Assembly: GCF_030997045.1 (NCBI RefSeq)
Contig: NZ_CP116899.1
Span: forward strand, 2,872,501 to 2,936,500
DNA from: Microbulbifer sp. TB1203
GTDB taxonomy: Bacteria > Pseudomonadota > Gammaproteobacteria > Pseudomonadales > Cellvibrionaceae
Length of the DNA: 64,000 bases
Direction of reading: 5' to 3'
The position numbers and the translations under genes were made by a program. Under the pieces are notes generated by a model. The model saw only the letters and a list, made by a program, of their open reading frames with translations, was not told the origin of the DNA and searched no databases. Shown here piece after piece: positions 27,568 to 37,100 of the stretch; positions within the stretch are counted from its first letter, which is position 1, and each line of letters begins with the position of its first letter.

Positions 27568-28092
27568 ATGCGTGAACAGGGATTGACGCTGCTCGAACTG
27601 CTTATCACTTTGGCGGTACTGGCAATTCTGCTTGCTATCGGTCTGCCCGGTTTTTCCACGATTATTCAGAACAGTCGGCTCGCGGCCAACACTGAGGAAC
27701 TGCGCAGTGCTATTCATTTGGCCCGCACCGCGGCGGTGAGTCGCAATCAGCGGGTGACGTTGCGCAATCTGGGCAGTTGGGAATTGGGATGGCAGGCGTT
27801 TGCCGACGACAACAACAACGGGGTGTTCGATGACGGAGAACAGCTTCTGTTTTCCAGCGGGTCATTGCAGTCGGTGCGCTTCGAGACCAATGCGCCAGTG
27901 AGCAATTATGTGTCGTTCATCGGGACTGGAGAGAGCCGGAAGGTGGGGTCGGCTATGGGAGCCTTTCAGGCAGGAACCATTAAGGTCTGTACTGCTGACA
28001 ACAGCCAGGGGAATTCGCTGGTACTGTTTCGCAGCGGGAGGTTGCGTACCGGTAAACTGGATGCAAATGACTGCTCCCCTCCCGACAGCTGA
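27568..28092 (+). CDS. Second GspH/FimT family pseudopilin, divergent from the pilin operon
   Basis: A 174-residue prepilin: the very short leader MREQG is followed by LTLLELLITLAVLAILLAIG with Glu5, then FSTIIQNSRLAANTEELRSA and IHLARTAAVSRNQRVTLRN, the GspH signature of FimT/FimU proteins. AGGAGGGACGAG in front of the ATG is a near-perfect ribosome site. It is the only pilin gene here on the plus strand. It could correspond to FimT, with the gene at 26831-27382 then being FimU. It contains a DDNNNGVFDDGE loop that looks able to bind calcium, an inference only. Confidence 0.87.
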   Translation: MREQGLTLLELLITLAVLAILLAIGLPGFSTIIQNSRLAANTEELRSAIHLARTAAVSRNQRVTLRNLGSWELGWQAFADDNNNGVFDDGEQLLFSSGSLQSVRFETNAPVSNYVSFIGTGESRKVGSAMGAFQAGTIKVCTADNSQGNSLVLFRSGRLRTGKLDANDCSPPDS

Positions 28093-28108
28093 CAGACGTG
28101 GAGAGTTC

Positions 28109-28150
28109 TTCGCCTGCAAGCAAGCTCCTACAGGCGGGCCTGCGGCCCGC
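28109..28150. repeat. REP-like palindromes at the pilus side of the island
   Basis: A family B half copy (TTCGCCTGCAAGCAAGCTCC, 28109-28128) is followed by GCGGGCCTGCGGCCCGC (28134-28150), the core of family C. A close relative of the latter, GCGGGCCTGCGACCCGC, lies at 38117-38133, at the other border of the island. Confidence 0.8.
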
Positions 28151-28168
28151 GAGCGGCGCGCTACAACA

Positions 28169-28430
28169 GGCAGTTGGAGTTGGAGCTGTTTGGGCTGCCC
28201 ACTACCAATACCAGGTCGCACTCCAGGGCCAGTTGCCTGACGGCATCCTGGCGGTTCTGGGTCGCGCAGCAGATGTCGCCCGTGAACAGGGTGGCCTGGG
28301 TGAGGTTGTCGGGATTCTTCACCTTAATTCGGCCACACCCTACTCGTCCTCCGCCAGATAGATGGAGCCGTCGCTCCACTTCCGGATAGCCGGCATGGCC
28401 GATCAGGATGCACTCGGGCTCTGGGGCTTC
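28169..28430 (-). pseudogene. Degraded internal fragment of ispH
   Basis: On the minus strand this piece encodes, with gaps and frameshifts, residues from the middle of IspH: ECILIGHAGYPEVE, KVKNPDNLT, ICCATQNRQDAV, RQLALECDLVLVVGSPNSSN. The intact ispH at 38162-39094 has the same segments with near-identical DNA (for example 28172-28260 against 38406-38494). The stretch between KNPDNLT and the ICxATQNR cysteine segment is deleted, and both gene ends are missing. It is certainly non-functional. It marks where ispH sequence once adjoined the pilus genes, as it does in Pseudomonas. Confidence 0.9.
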
Positions 28431-28452
28431 CGCAACACAAAGAAGTAAGCGA

Positions 28453-30036
28453 TCAGTCTCCCCCACCCTCGGATTGAACTCGCTTTTCTGATAGCTCTGC
28501 TGCCCTGGCGTTCCAGGGTAGCAGAGCCTCAATGTCCTCTACGGTTTCTGCCTGCGGTAGCTCGGCGTACACGTGGCGGAGATAGTCGTAAGGCTCAAGG
28601 CCGTTAGCTTTCGCCGTTTCAATCAGGCTGTACAAGCCTGCACTGGCTTTCGCACCTTTTGGGGTATCGCTGAAGAGCCAGTTCTTTCTGCCGATTACGA
28701 AGGGACGGATAGCGTTCTCCGCAGCGTTGTTATCGATGCTGAGGCGACCGTCCTCAACGTAGACGCACAGTTTCTCCCAGTTTTTCCGCAGGTAGGACAG
28801 AGTCTTGCCAAGAGTACTTTTCGGCAACACTTTGAGGAGGGTTTTATCCAGCCAGTTTTGCAGCTTATCCAAGACGGGTAGACTCTCGGTTTGGCGGAGC
28901 TGGTGCCGTTCTTCCGGGGAGAGGTCCTTGCCTCTTCGTTCAATACCGTACAGGTGGCCGATGTAGTTGAGGGCGATATCGGCTTTGCTGGGCTGATTCT
29001 TCTTGCTTTTGTCCTTGGTCTTTTTGCTCTTACTGCTGGCAACCTTCTGAGCCTCGATAAACTTGCGTCGGGCATGGGCCCAGCAGCCGAGGTGGGTGAT
29101 GGCCGTTGCTGCTCCCACAGCATGGTAGCCGGCGTAGTCGTCGGTTTGCAGGTATCCGCTGAAGTCGGATAACAGGGTGCGGGCTACCTCCCCACTGCGG
29201 CTGGGGTGGTAGGCGTAAAGAACCACTTGCTCGTTCGGGGGGCCGCCGAGACGCACCCACATATAGGATTGGCTTTCGGGCGGCTTGTCCGGCTCCTTGA
29301 GTACCTGTACCGGGGTTTCATCGCACTGGATGATCGGGCCTTCCCGCAACCTGTCTTCCAGCAGGTTGAGCAGTGGCTGTGCCAGTTGGCCGCAGCGGAT
29401 AATCCAGCTCGCCAGGGTGTTGCGAGGAAGGTCCACGCCGATACGGCGGAAGATCTTTTCCTGCCGGGCCAGCGGCAGGGCATCCTGGTACTTGGCCACG
29501 GTAATCTGGGCCAGCAGGCCCAGGCTGGCGTTGCTCTTGGGGATGGGCTGTGCCGGTAATGGGGCGGTTTTGACGCCCGATTCACAGGCTTTGCAGGCGT
29601 ACTTCTTACGAACGTGTTGTATCACCTGGATCTTGGCCGGGATGATGTCGAGCTGTTCGCTGACCTCTTCGCCAATCTCCTGCATCTGACAGCCGCAGTT
29701 GCAGGCCTTTTCCTCTTCGGACAGGTCATACTCCCGACGCGCCCGGGGGAGATCCGCCGGGATCGGCTGGCGGCCGGAAGCTTTCTTGCGGGTGTAGGTG
29801 ACGGATTCCGAGGCGGAGGGTTCTGGGCCTTTCTCATCGGCCTCGCTCTCTGCCTCGTCGAAGAAGCCGAGCTGGCCTGGGGCCTGTTCACTGCTGCTGG
29901 CAAAGCGTTTGTCCTGCATCAACAGGATCTGTTCTTCGAGCAGGCGGATACGCTGCTGCTTCTGTAAGAGAAGCGCTTTCAGCGCATCGACATCGTCGGG
30001 TAGTTGCTCGGCGGCCAGTTCACTCATAGCCGCCAT
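28453..30036 (-). CDS. tnpC: IS66 family transposase TnpC
   Basis: DDE transposase of the element, 527 residues, full length. An N-terminal coiled coil (LLLQKQQRIRLLEEQILLMQ) is followed by a zinc-finger-like region with a cysteine pattern (CNCGC then CKACESG). The catalytic core includes YLQTDDYAGYHAV and HLGCWAHARRKFIEA. The conserved end DNNAAENAIRPFVIGRKNWL leads into an IS66_C tail finishing near LPWNA. It starts 17 bases after tnpB. Confidence 0.96.
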   Translation of the reverse strand: MAAMSELAAEQLPDDVDALKALLLQKQQRIRLLEEQILLMQDKRFASSSEQAPGQLGFFDEAESEADEKGPEPSASESVTYTRKKASGRQPIPADLPRARREYDLSEEEKACNCGCQMQEIGEEVSEQLDIIPAKIQVIQHVRKKYACKACESGVKTAPLPAQPIPKSNASLGLLAQITVAKYQDALPLARQEKIFRRIGVDLPRNTLASWIIRCGQLAQPLLNLLEDRLREGPIIQCDETPVQVLKEPDKPPESQSYMWVRLGGPPNEQVVLYAYHPSRSGEVARTLLSDFSGYLQTDDYAGYHAVGAATAITHLGCWAHARRKFIEAQKVASSKSKKTKDKSKKNQPSKADIALNYIGHLYGIERRGKDLSPEERHQLRQTESLPVLDKLQNWLDKTLLKVLPKSTLGKTLSYLRKNWEKLCVYVEDGRLSIDNNAAENAIRPFVIGRKNWLFSDTPKGAKASAGLYSLIETAKANGLEPYDYLRHVYAELPQAETVEDIEALLPWNARAAELSEKRVQSEGGGD

Positions 30037-30053
30037 TTTATCGCAGTTCCCGG

Positions 30054-30410
30054 CTATGTCACCGAGTCAAACTGGATAGATTGGTGGGGTTTTTGGCTCC
30101 AGATGTTCAGGCCATTGAGCAACTGGTTGAGATCCCGGCCGTTGCATTTGTGGTAGAGGAAGTCATCTTCCCGGAGCCATTGGAAGCGCTGTCTCTCCAG
30201 CCGCTTGTACCAGACCACAAAGCCGTTGCGTTCCCAGTACAGCAGCTTGATCTTGTCCCGGCCGCGATTGCAGAATACGAAGAGGGCTTCCAGAGCTGGG
30301 GACAGATCCATCTCCTGCTCGACCAACGCAGCCAGACCATCGATGGACTTGCGCATATCCACCGGCTCCATGTACAAGTAGACCTGTGCCGACTGCCGCG
30401 GTCGCAGCAT
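30054..30410 (-). CDS. tnpB: IS66 accessory protein TnpB
   Basis: 118-residue IS66 Orf2-like protein needed for transposition; its exact role is unsettled. Family signature: YLYMEPVDMRKSIDGLAALV, LFVFCNRGRDKIKLLYWERN and GFVVWYKRLERQRFQW. Its ATG overlaps the tnpA stop (TGATG), indicating coupled translation. Confidence 0.95.
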   Translation of the reverse strand: MLRPRQSAQVYLYMEPVDMRKSIDGLAALVEQEMDLSPALEALFVFCNRGRDKIKLLYWERNGFVVWYKRLERQRFQWLREDDFLYHKCNGRDLNQLLNGLNIWSQKPHQSIQFDSVT

Positions 30411-30700
30411 CAGCTCTGCTCCCGTAGCAGGCGCCAGACCAACGGCAGGGTTTGCTCCAGGGCCGATACCGGCAACTGCATGTGGATGCCACCGGGCAGT
30501 GCCAGCTCCACCGTGGCATCCGGAGCCGGTATCGACACCGGCATCAGTTTACGCCGGGACTTGCTCTGCTTGTTGCGCCAGTAGGTGAAGGTGCTGAGCT
30601 TCAACTCGTGCTTCTGGCAATAAGCTGCCTGGGGAAGATCGCTGTCCTTCCAGGCACGGATGTGCTGCTGCCAGAAATCGGATTTGCTCTGTGCGGTCAT
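30410..30700 (-). CDS. tnpA: IS66 accessory protein TnpA
   Basis: 96-residue first gene of the element. A helix-turn-helix type N-terminal part has SDLPQAAYCQKHELKLSTFT and YWRNKQSKS, typical of IS66 Orf1 proteins. The C-terminal part ends LPVSALEQTLPLVWRLL. It probably binds the terminal repeats. Confidence 0.92.
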   Translation of the reverse strand: MTAQSKSDFWQQHIRAWKDSDLPQAAYCQKHELKLSTFTYWRNKQSKSRRKLMPVSIPAPDATVELALPGGIHMQLPVSALEQTLPLVWRLLREQS

Positions 30701-30814
30701 GTGGATCTCCTGATCGTTGAGAATCAGGAGCGTATACAGAAGGCGGGTCTGGTTTTAGATGGGGTTTATTGATCGCTTACACAAAGAAAATAGTCCAAGC
30801 GCAATTGTAAAGAC

Positions 30815-30933
30815 TTTAGGGAACCTCTGAATATCGTCATTCCGGCGAAGACCGGAATCCAGAAACGCGTTGATTTCTCTAGGCTCCGGCCTTCGCCGGA
30901 GTGACGAAATGAACTTGTTCAGAGGTTCCTTAG
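30815..30933. repeat. MITE-like inverted-repeat element of about 115 bp
   Basis: Outer arms TAGGGAACCTCTGA (30817-30830) and TCAGAGGTTCCTTA (30919-30932) are inverted repeats. Inside lies a second imperfect palindrome (TCATTCCGGCGAAGACCGGA against CTCCGGCCTTCGCCGGAGTG). It has no coding capacity and sits between IS66 and the 70-codon gene. It looks like a small non-autonomous element or composite repeat, not a simple terminator, though it could end transcription of the large gene. Confidence 0.75.
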
Positions 30934-30951
30934 AGCCATTTGGAATAGTTT

Positions 30952-31164
30952 CTATTTTAGCAACTTTCGCAACGAATAAAGCCCAAGAGCAGAAACAACA
31001 AATATTCTCCCCCAATACGCTGCGGGCTCGTCACTAGCAATGATTGTAAGACTTGACCGACCATGAAAATCCATCCTTTCATCAATCAAGCTTTCTCCCA
31101 CGAACATCAAGCATATAAAAAAAGCAAATCCCCAATACAATTTATCACTGCTATCGTCTTGCAT
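30952..31164 (-). CDS. Small two-helix membrane protein, candidate immunity protein
   Basis: 70 residues, not recognised. Two hydrophobic segments (KLYWGFAFFICLMFVGESLI, residues 8-27, and about 49-67, YWGRIFVVSALGLYSLRKL) flank a short polar loop. Its ATG overlaps the TAA of the 2257-residue NHL/YD protein by one base (TAATG), so it is translationally coupled to that gene. The coding DNA is much AT-richer than the core genes. Position, size, coupling and composition match immunity genes that follow RHS-type toxins, but no immunity family could be named. It could instead be an unrelated small membrane protein. Confidence 0.65.
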   Translation of the reverse strand: MQDDSSDKLYWGFAFFICLMFVGESLIDERMDFHGRSSLTIIASDEPAAYWGRIFVVSALGLYSLRKLLK

Positions 31165-34100
31165 TACTGAGCCGCTTTTTCTGAAGTCACTGTTAGCACC
31201 GAATCCCTGGCTGCCCCTGGAGCTTGTTGATTCAATGCATCTCTAAAGGATGTTCCCGCTGGCGCGACCTTACCTTTTGCCCCCAACAACCCGGCCGTCA
31301 GTAAGCTGGCTTTATTAAAACCTTCGCACTTAAAACCATCTGACACAGACTGAGATGCAGCCTCACCAGCCAGCGCCATAACACCTCGAAGCACAGCGCT
31401 TGCAGGGTTAAACGCTCCCGTCAATGCCCCGATGGCCGCCTGTTTAATAATTGAGGATGGACTTTCACCTTGAAGAGCGGCGGTAGCACCAGCCACTACA
31501 GCACCGACTACCGCACCCGCAACACTGAAGATAATCTGACCATTCGGGTCTATTAGATTTACAGGATCATTGCCTACATAACCATAAAGACTCGTATCCC
31601 CACCTAAAAATCCGATTGGATCTTTTGCGGTCCATCTCCCAGTCTCCGCATCATAATCCCGAGCGCCAAACCGAGTCAGCTTAGTGTGCTGATCGTAGAT
31701 ACCACCCGCAAACCCAAACGGCTGGAACCCAGGATTGGTATCGGCAATCACATTGCCCCAGGCGTCGTAGTCCATGCGCTGGGCGATTTCACCAGTACCG
31801 GCATTGACAACTAGTCTCGGGCTACCAAGATGATCGCTGATAATGCGATACGTGGCTCCGCCTTTGATCATGTAGGCCGGAACATTGGTTTTTTCGGCGT
31901 AGACAAAGCGGGCAACTATATCCCCACTGTCGTCCAGCTCGGCAACTGGATTGAGCTGGTCCTCGTAGAGAAAGGCCTGTATCAGTTGGCCGTTGACCTT
32001 CTTGCCAATGCGGCGGTCCCTTCCGTCGATCAGGTATTCGATCTGCACGTCTCCGGGCAGGGTTACGTTGATCAGGTTGCCTAGCTCGTCATAGCTGTAG
32101 CCGGTTGTCGCACTGCTTTCGATCTTGCTCTTCAGTTCGCCGTTGGCGGTGTAACTGTAGCTGGCTTCCTTATATGTGAGCAGGCGGTCCTGTTCGTCGT
32201 AGGTGGCGACGAGTTGGCCATTTTCGTGAGTGCGGTTGCCGTTGCTGTCGTATTGCCAACTGGTGGTTTCGCCGTTGCGGGTGACAGATTCCAGGCGGCC
32301 CACGGTGTCGTATTCGTAGCTTTCAGCAATGATGCTGCCATCAAGCGCTTCCGTCTTGCTGCCTATGCGGCCGAGGCTGTCGCGCTGGTAGCCGAAGCTG
32401 GCCAGGGCGCCGCCTGAGACTTCCGTCTCGGCGCTGAGTAGTTCGCCGAAGCTGTTGTAACCGTACTCGGTGGAAATATTGCCCAGCACTGAGTCCGTCA
32501 ACAGGCCACTCTGGGCATCCCTGGTCTGGCTCAGGACGCCGGCCTGGGTTAGCAAGCCGTCCTGGTCGTAGCCGTAGCTGACACAGTTTGTGGTGTTGAC
32601 GCACTGTTCGGTGAGCCAGAAGTTGTTGTCGTAGCTCCAGGAGACGCTGCCGGCGATGCTGCCGCCCCAGGTTTCGGATAGGGGGAGGAAACCGTCGTAG
32701 CTGTAGCTGAGATTTTGGCCTCCGGGGGCGGTGATGGTGCTCAGTTGGCCGGTGTTTTCGTCATAGGCGTAGCTGTTGCTGCCGCGGGCGATGGTGCGGC
32801 TAGCCAAGCGGCCGCCGTCGTCATAGTCGTAGGCGATGCTGCGGCCGTCGGGGCGCTCTACCCTGGTGAGCTGCTTGTCTTTGTTGTACTGGTAGCTGGT
32901 TACCGTTTCCGCGCCGTCCAGGTCAGGTGGGGTGTAGTCTTCCTTCAGGTTGACGTCGGTGTAACTGAATATATGCGCCTCGCGCCCCGGCGGGGTGAGT
33001 GCGGTCAGGTTGCCGGCGGGGTCGTACTGGTAGCCGACGCTGCGGCCATCGTGATACGTCTGGCGGGTGACGCGGCCGGCCAGGTCGTAGTCGAAGCGGG
33101 TGGTACGCTGCAGTGTGTCGGTGATGCTTTCCAGGAAGCCGTCGGAGCCGTAACCGTAACTTACACTGCGCTGACCCGTGCCTGTGCCCGCCGTAGACAC
33201 AATCAGCCTGCCGCGGTTGTCGTAACTGGAACCGAGGGGCGCCAAGCCGCCGGACTGTTGGGACACCGGGCGGCCCTTTTCATCGAGCGCTGTGGTGCTC
33301 TGGCGGCCTTCGGGTGTGGTGCTCTGCCAGGTGCGGGTTTCAGCGTTGTAGCTGGCCGTTGTCGTGCGGCCGTTGATGCTGACGGTTTGCCCCAGAGATG
33401 TGTGGCTCAGCAGGTCCGCCTTATCTTCCAGTTCCGCGGTGCGGCTGGTGGTGATCGCCTGCTCCAGGCCGGAGGGCGTGGTGACGGTGACGTTCTCCGG
33501 CACTGGCGCACCCATGCCGAAGCGGGGATCGGGGCCGCGCTTGCGGTAGCTCTCGGTGCCGTCGGGAGTGATGGTAATCACATCGCCGCCGGTGCCGAAC
33601 AGGGTTGTTGTCTCGGTGCCGTCCGGGTGGATGTTGACACGCCGGCGGCCGCCGACGCTTTCCGGGATTACCTGATAGCGGGTGGTGCGGCCCTCGGCGG
33701 AGGTCATGCGGTATTCCTGGCCGGGGGAAAGGCTTTCCTTTTGCAGGATCCAGCCGCCGTCCTCCGCATTGATATCAGTGAGCAGATAGCCTGCCTCATC
33801 GTAGGTCATGGTGGAGCTGTGCTGGTTGGGATCGGTGAGGCGGGTGAGCAGGCCGTCCTCGGTGTAGGCCATGGTGTAGCTTTCGCCGGCCAGGTTGGTG
33901 ACGCTGGCGAGGTAACCGTTGGGGTCCAGTGTCAGTGTTGTGCGCTGGCCATCGGGGGCGACTATAGTGCGAGGCGTGCCGTCGGGGTCGCGCTCAATGA
34001 TGGTGTTGTTATCGTAAGCATCTTCGATGCGGACTAGCAGGTAGTTTTCGTCGTAGTGGAAGCGGTAGACGAGAGCGCCGGTGGCGGTGTCGTGGGTATT

Positions 34101-37100
34101 CAGATGGCGACCACTCGCATCAAAATGGAATATTTGAGCGCCGTTTTGAGAAGCAACTAAACGGTCACCAACTGACAGACCGCCAGAACTCGTAAGGCGG
34201 CGAATGCGATAATTGTATGTATCTACAGTATATAGATAACCATCTGCACCGTAGGCAACGGCTGTAGGCGAGGTCATATAGGCTTGCGTGGCTGGACCTC
34301 CATCCCCGCTAAAACCCCACACGTTGGGAATACCAATCCCAGCCACTGTGGCGATAATGCCTTCCGGCCCGATTCTGCGGACACGGTTATCATTCCAATC
34401 TGTAACATAGATTGCCCCATCGGCTCCATAATCTATACCTACCGGTGACTTAAACTCAGCCTCAATTGCGGGACCACCATCCCCACTTAACCCATATCCT
34501 CCACTACCGGCAATCGTAGTGATTATTCCATCTGCACTAACGCGGCGAATGCGATTATTGCCCGCATCAGCAATGTAAAGGTTGCCATCAGGGCCATAGG
34601 CAATACCTTGTGGGGAACTTAAACTGGCATTGATGGCTGGACCGCCGTCGCCGGAAAAGCCTTTCGTACCATTCCCCGCAACAGTCGTAATAATGCCATT
34701 CGGATCGACGCGACGAATACGGTGATTCCTAGTATCGGCTACATAGAAGCTACCATCATCACCACAAGCCACATCAAATGGAGAATTCATGCTAGCTTCG
34801 GCAGCTGGACCTTCGTCACCACCAAAGCCCCGTTCTCCGTTTCCTGCCATAGTGGTAATAATACCTACCGGACTGACGCGCCGAATACGACTGTTATTTT
34901 TATCCGCAATATAAAGGCTTCCATCGGCACAGTAATCTATACCAAATGGCTCGTTCAAGGTCGCGCTAGTAGCTAAACCACCATCACCACTAAAGCCACG
35001 AATACTACCTCCATTGCTAATTGATCCCGCAACTGTAGCGATAATTCCATCTGGGTCAATTTTTCGAATAAGATGATCATCAGTTATATAGAAGCTCCCA
35101 TCCGGGGCAGTTGTCAGTCCTTGCAAGAACCTTAAGCTAGCATCACTAGCCGGGCCGCCATCACCGCGAATCGAGCCCCCACCATTATCATTGCCGGCGA
35201 CAGTATCAATAATGCTACCGTCCCTCGCTTCCCGATTAACGACAGAACCATCACCCAGCATCAGCATTTGATCAATGTGCTTATATGTATGCTGCGGCGA
35301 TAGAATCCAAGCTCCAAACTCTCCCATTCTTGGAGTAGTTGCCTGCAACCGCTTCTGCATTGACTGCCACAAGGTAACCTCTTGTCGTGCATCAACTGCG
35401 CTGCCCCGATTATTGGTGACAGGCCCTTCACCCGCCTTGGCAAATGCGCGAGCAAATTCGTCCGGCTTGTAGTACACGGCCTCATAAACATAACCAATAT
35501 GAATATTCGCCGTATGGCTACCCACCAGTTCTCGACCGTAGGAATCCAATCCATCCCAATTAAAGCGATAGCTGAGGTCGGCCTGTGGTTCGAAGCTGTA
35601 GCTGAAATCACGGCCGGCTACGGAAATTTCCAGCGCGATTTCCTGTAGCGAAGCTGGAATCGTGTCACCAGTAAGCCGGATATCAGCATAGGTCTTGCGC
35701 CCGCGCATACGATCGCTGCGGTAATTCAGAGTAAAGGGCGTGCCCACAACCGGAATCCGCTCCCGCAGTACCTGCCCCTGGCACTCGATAATCGATCCCC
35801 CCTCACACTCTGGCTCAGACTCCGGCTCATCGGTTTCCGGCTCCGGTGGTTGAGGCCGCTCGGCATCCATCGGCGGGCCATAGGGCCAATTGCAGTCCCA
35901 GGGAGTGAAATGGGTGATGGGTGTGCGCCAGAGGCTCTTGCCCACCTGGTAGAGCTGCGCCAACTGCTGCCGCTCGGCATCGGTAATGCCCAGCTCACCC
36001 AGCGCGGTGACATCGGCGGCAATGCCACTGCCATCCACATCCAGCTCGGCGAGACCGTCGACAATGCCAATAATCTCGACCACCACACCATTGTCCGAGG
36101 GTATCCAAGCAGCCTTTTCCCGGTCATACCAGCCGGCGGGCACTATGGTGCCAGTTGGGAACTCGAGGAAGTTGTCCACGTACACCGGCAACGGCTGGCT
36201 GAAGTCCACGCGGGTGGCGCCGGCGGCGATGGCCTGATCCACGCTGAGTTCCACCGCGTAGGTGTAGCCGCTGGTGGGCGGCAATGGGCCGGGCATGGTT
36301 TCGGGGCCGTTTTCGCCGACGGTGTATTCGGTGGCGCGCACACTCAGTTGGTCGATGGATGTCACGCTGCCGCCGGGCAGGGTCATGGTGGCGGTGGCGC
36401 CGGCGGGGAAGAGGATGGTGGCCTGGCGGCTGCCATCGTCGTCGGTCTGCAGGCTGCCCCGGTGAACCTGGAAGGGCTGGCTGCCGTCGGTGAGGTCGAT
36501 GGCGGTGACCTGGTCGTCCAGCGGGATCAGAACCACGTCTTCCGCCAGTGCATAGTCGTTCCAGGGGTTCTTGACCCGGCGCTGGGCGGGGAGGAAGCCC
36601 GGCTTCTCGTAGTTAATCACCAGGAAGCCGCCGCCGTTGACGGCCATGTCGAAGCCGCCGCTCTCGCGGCTCAGGGTCTGGCCGAATTCCGGGTGGTCCT
36701 TGATGGTGATGGTGACGCCGGGCAGTGGGTTGTTGTCCTTATCGCGCACGAGACCGCGGATCACCGAGGCGCGGCGCTCCTCGATGGTTTCCGGTTCCAT
36801 GCCGGTCTGTATCGGGTTGTTGCCGGTGTAGAGGAACTCGGTGGTGCTCTTGAGGCTGGAGATGCCGGTGGTGTCTATCGGCGTGGCCACCTCCTCCGGG
36901 TCCGGGGGCAAGTCGCCGGGATTGCCCCCGTTGCCGTCGGCTACCGTAAAGCCGCTTTCCGCGCTGGCGCTGTTGCCGGCGAGGTCGATGACGGACGCCG
37001 CGAGCGTCACCTCTCCGGGAAGCAGGTCGCTTTGCGGCAGGCAAGTGGCGGAGCCGCTGTCCACAGTACAGCCGGCGGCGGCGCCGTTGACCAGAAGTTG

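Larger units (their letters stand above)
28445..30780 (-). mobile_element. Intact IS66-family insertion sequence (2336 bp)
   Basis: Both ends begin GTAAGCGATCA (28445-28455, and inverted at 30770-30780), with the GTAA tip typical of IS66. The flanks carry a perfect 8-bp duplication ACAAAGAA (28437-28444 and 30781-30788), the size IS66 transposases make. Three genes tnpA, tnpB and tnpC lie in the standard order on the minus strand with no visible lesions, so the element may be active. It entered the island just beside the ispH fragment. Confidence 0.97.

Noticed and set aside
30755..31015. Minus-strand frame of 86 codons reading through the MITE-like repeat
   Set aside because: It consists mostly of repeat sequence and overlaps the better supported 70-codon gene; no ribosome site.
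31164..31540. Sortase signal at the C-terminus of the giant protein, as a possible Pds target
   Set aside because: The tail has no LPxTG-like motif followed by a hydrophobic helix and basic end; it finishes in a polar stretch.
34180..35170. Regular repeats of about 168 bases considered as a CRISPR-like or satellite array
   Set aside because: The units are in frame and encode NHL repeats; there are no short identical repeats with unique spacers.
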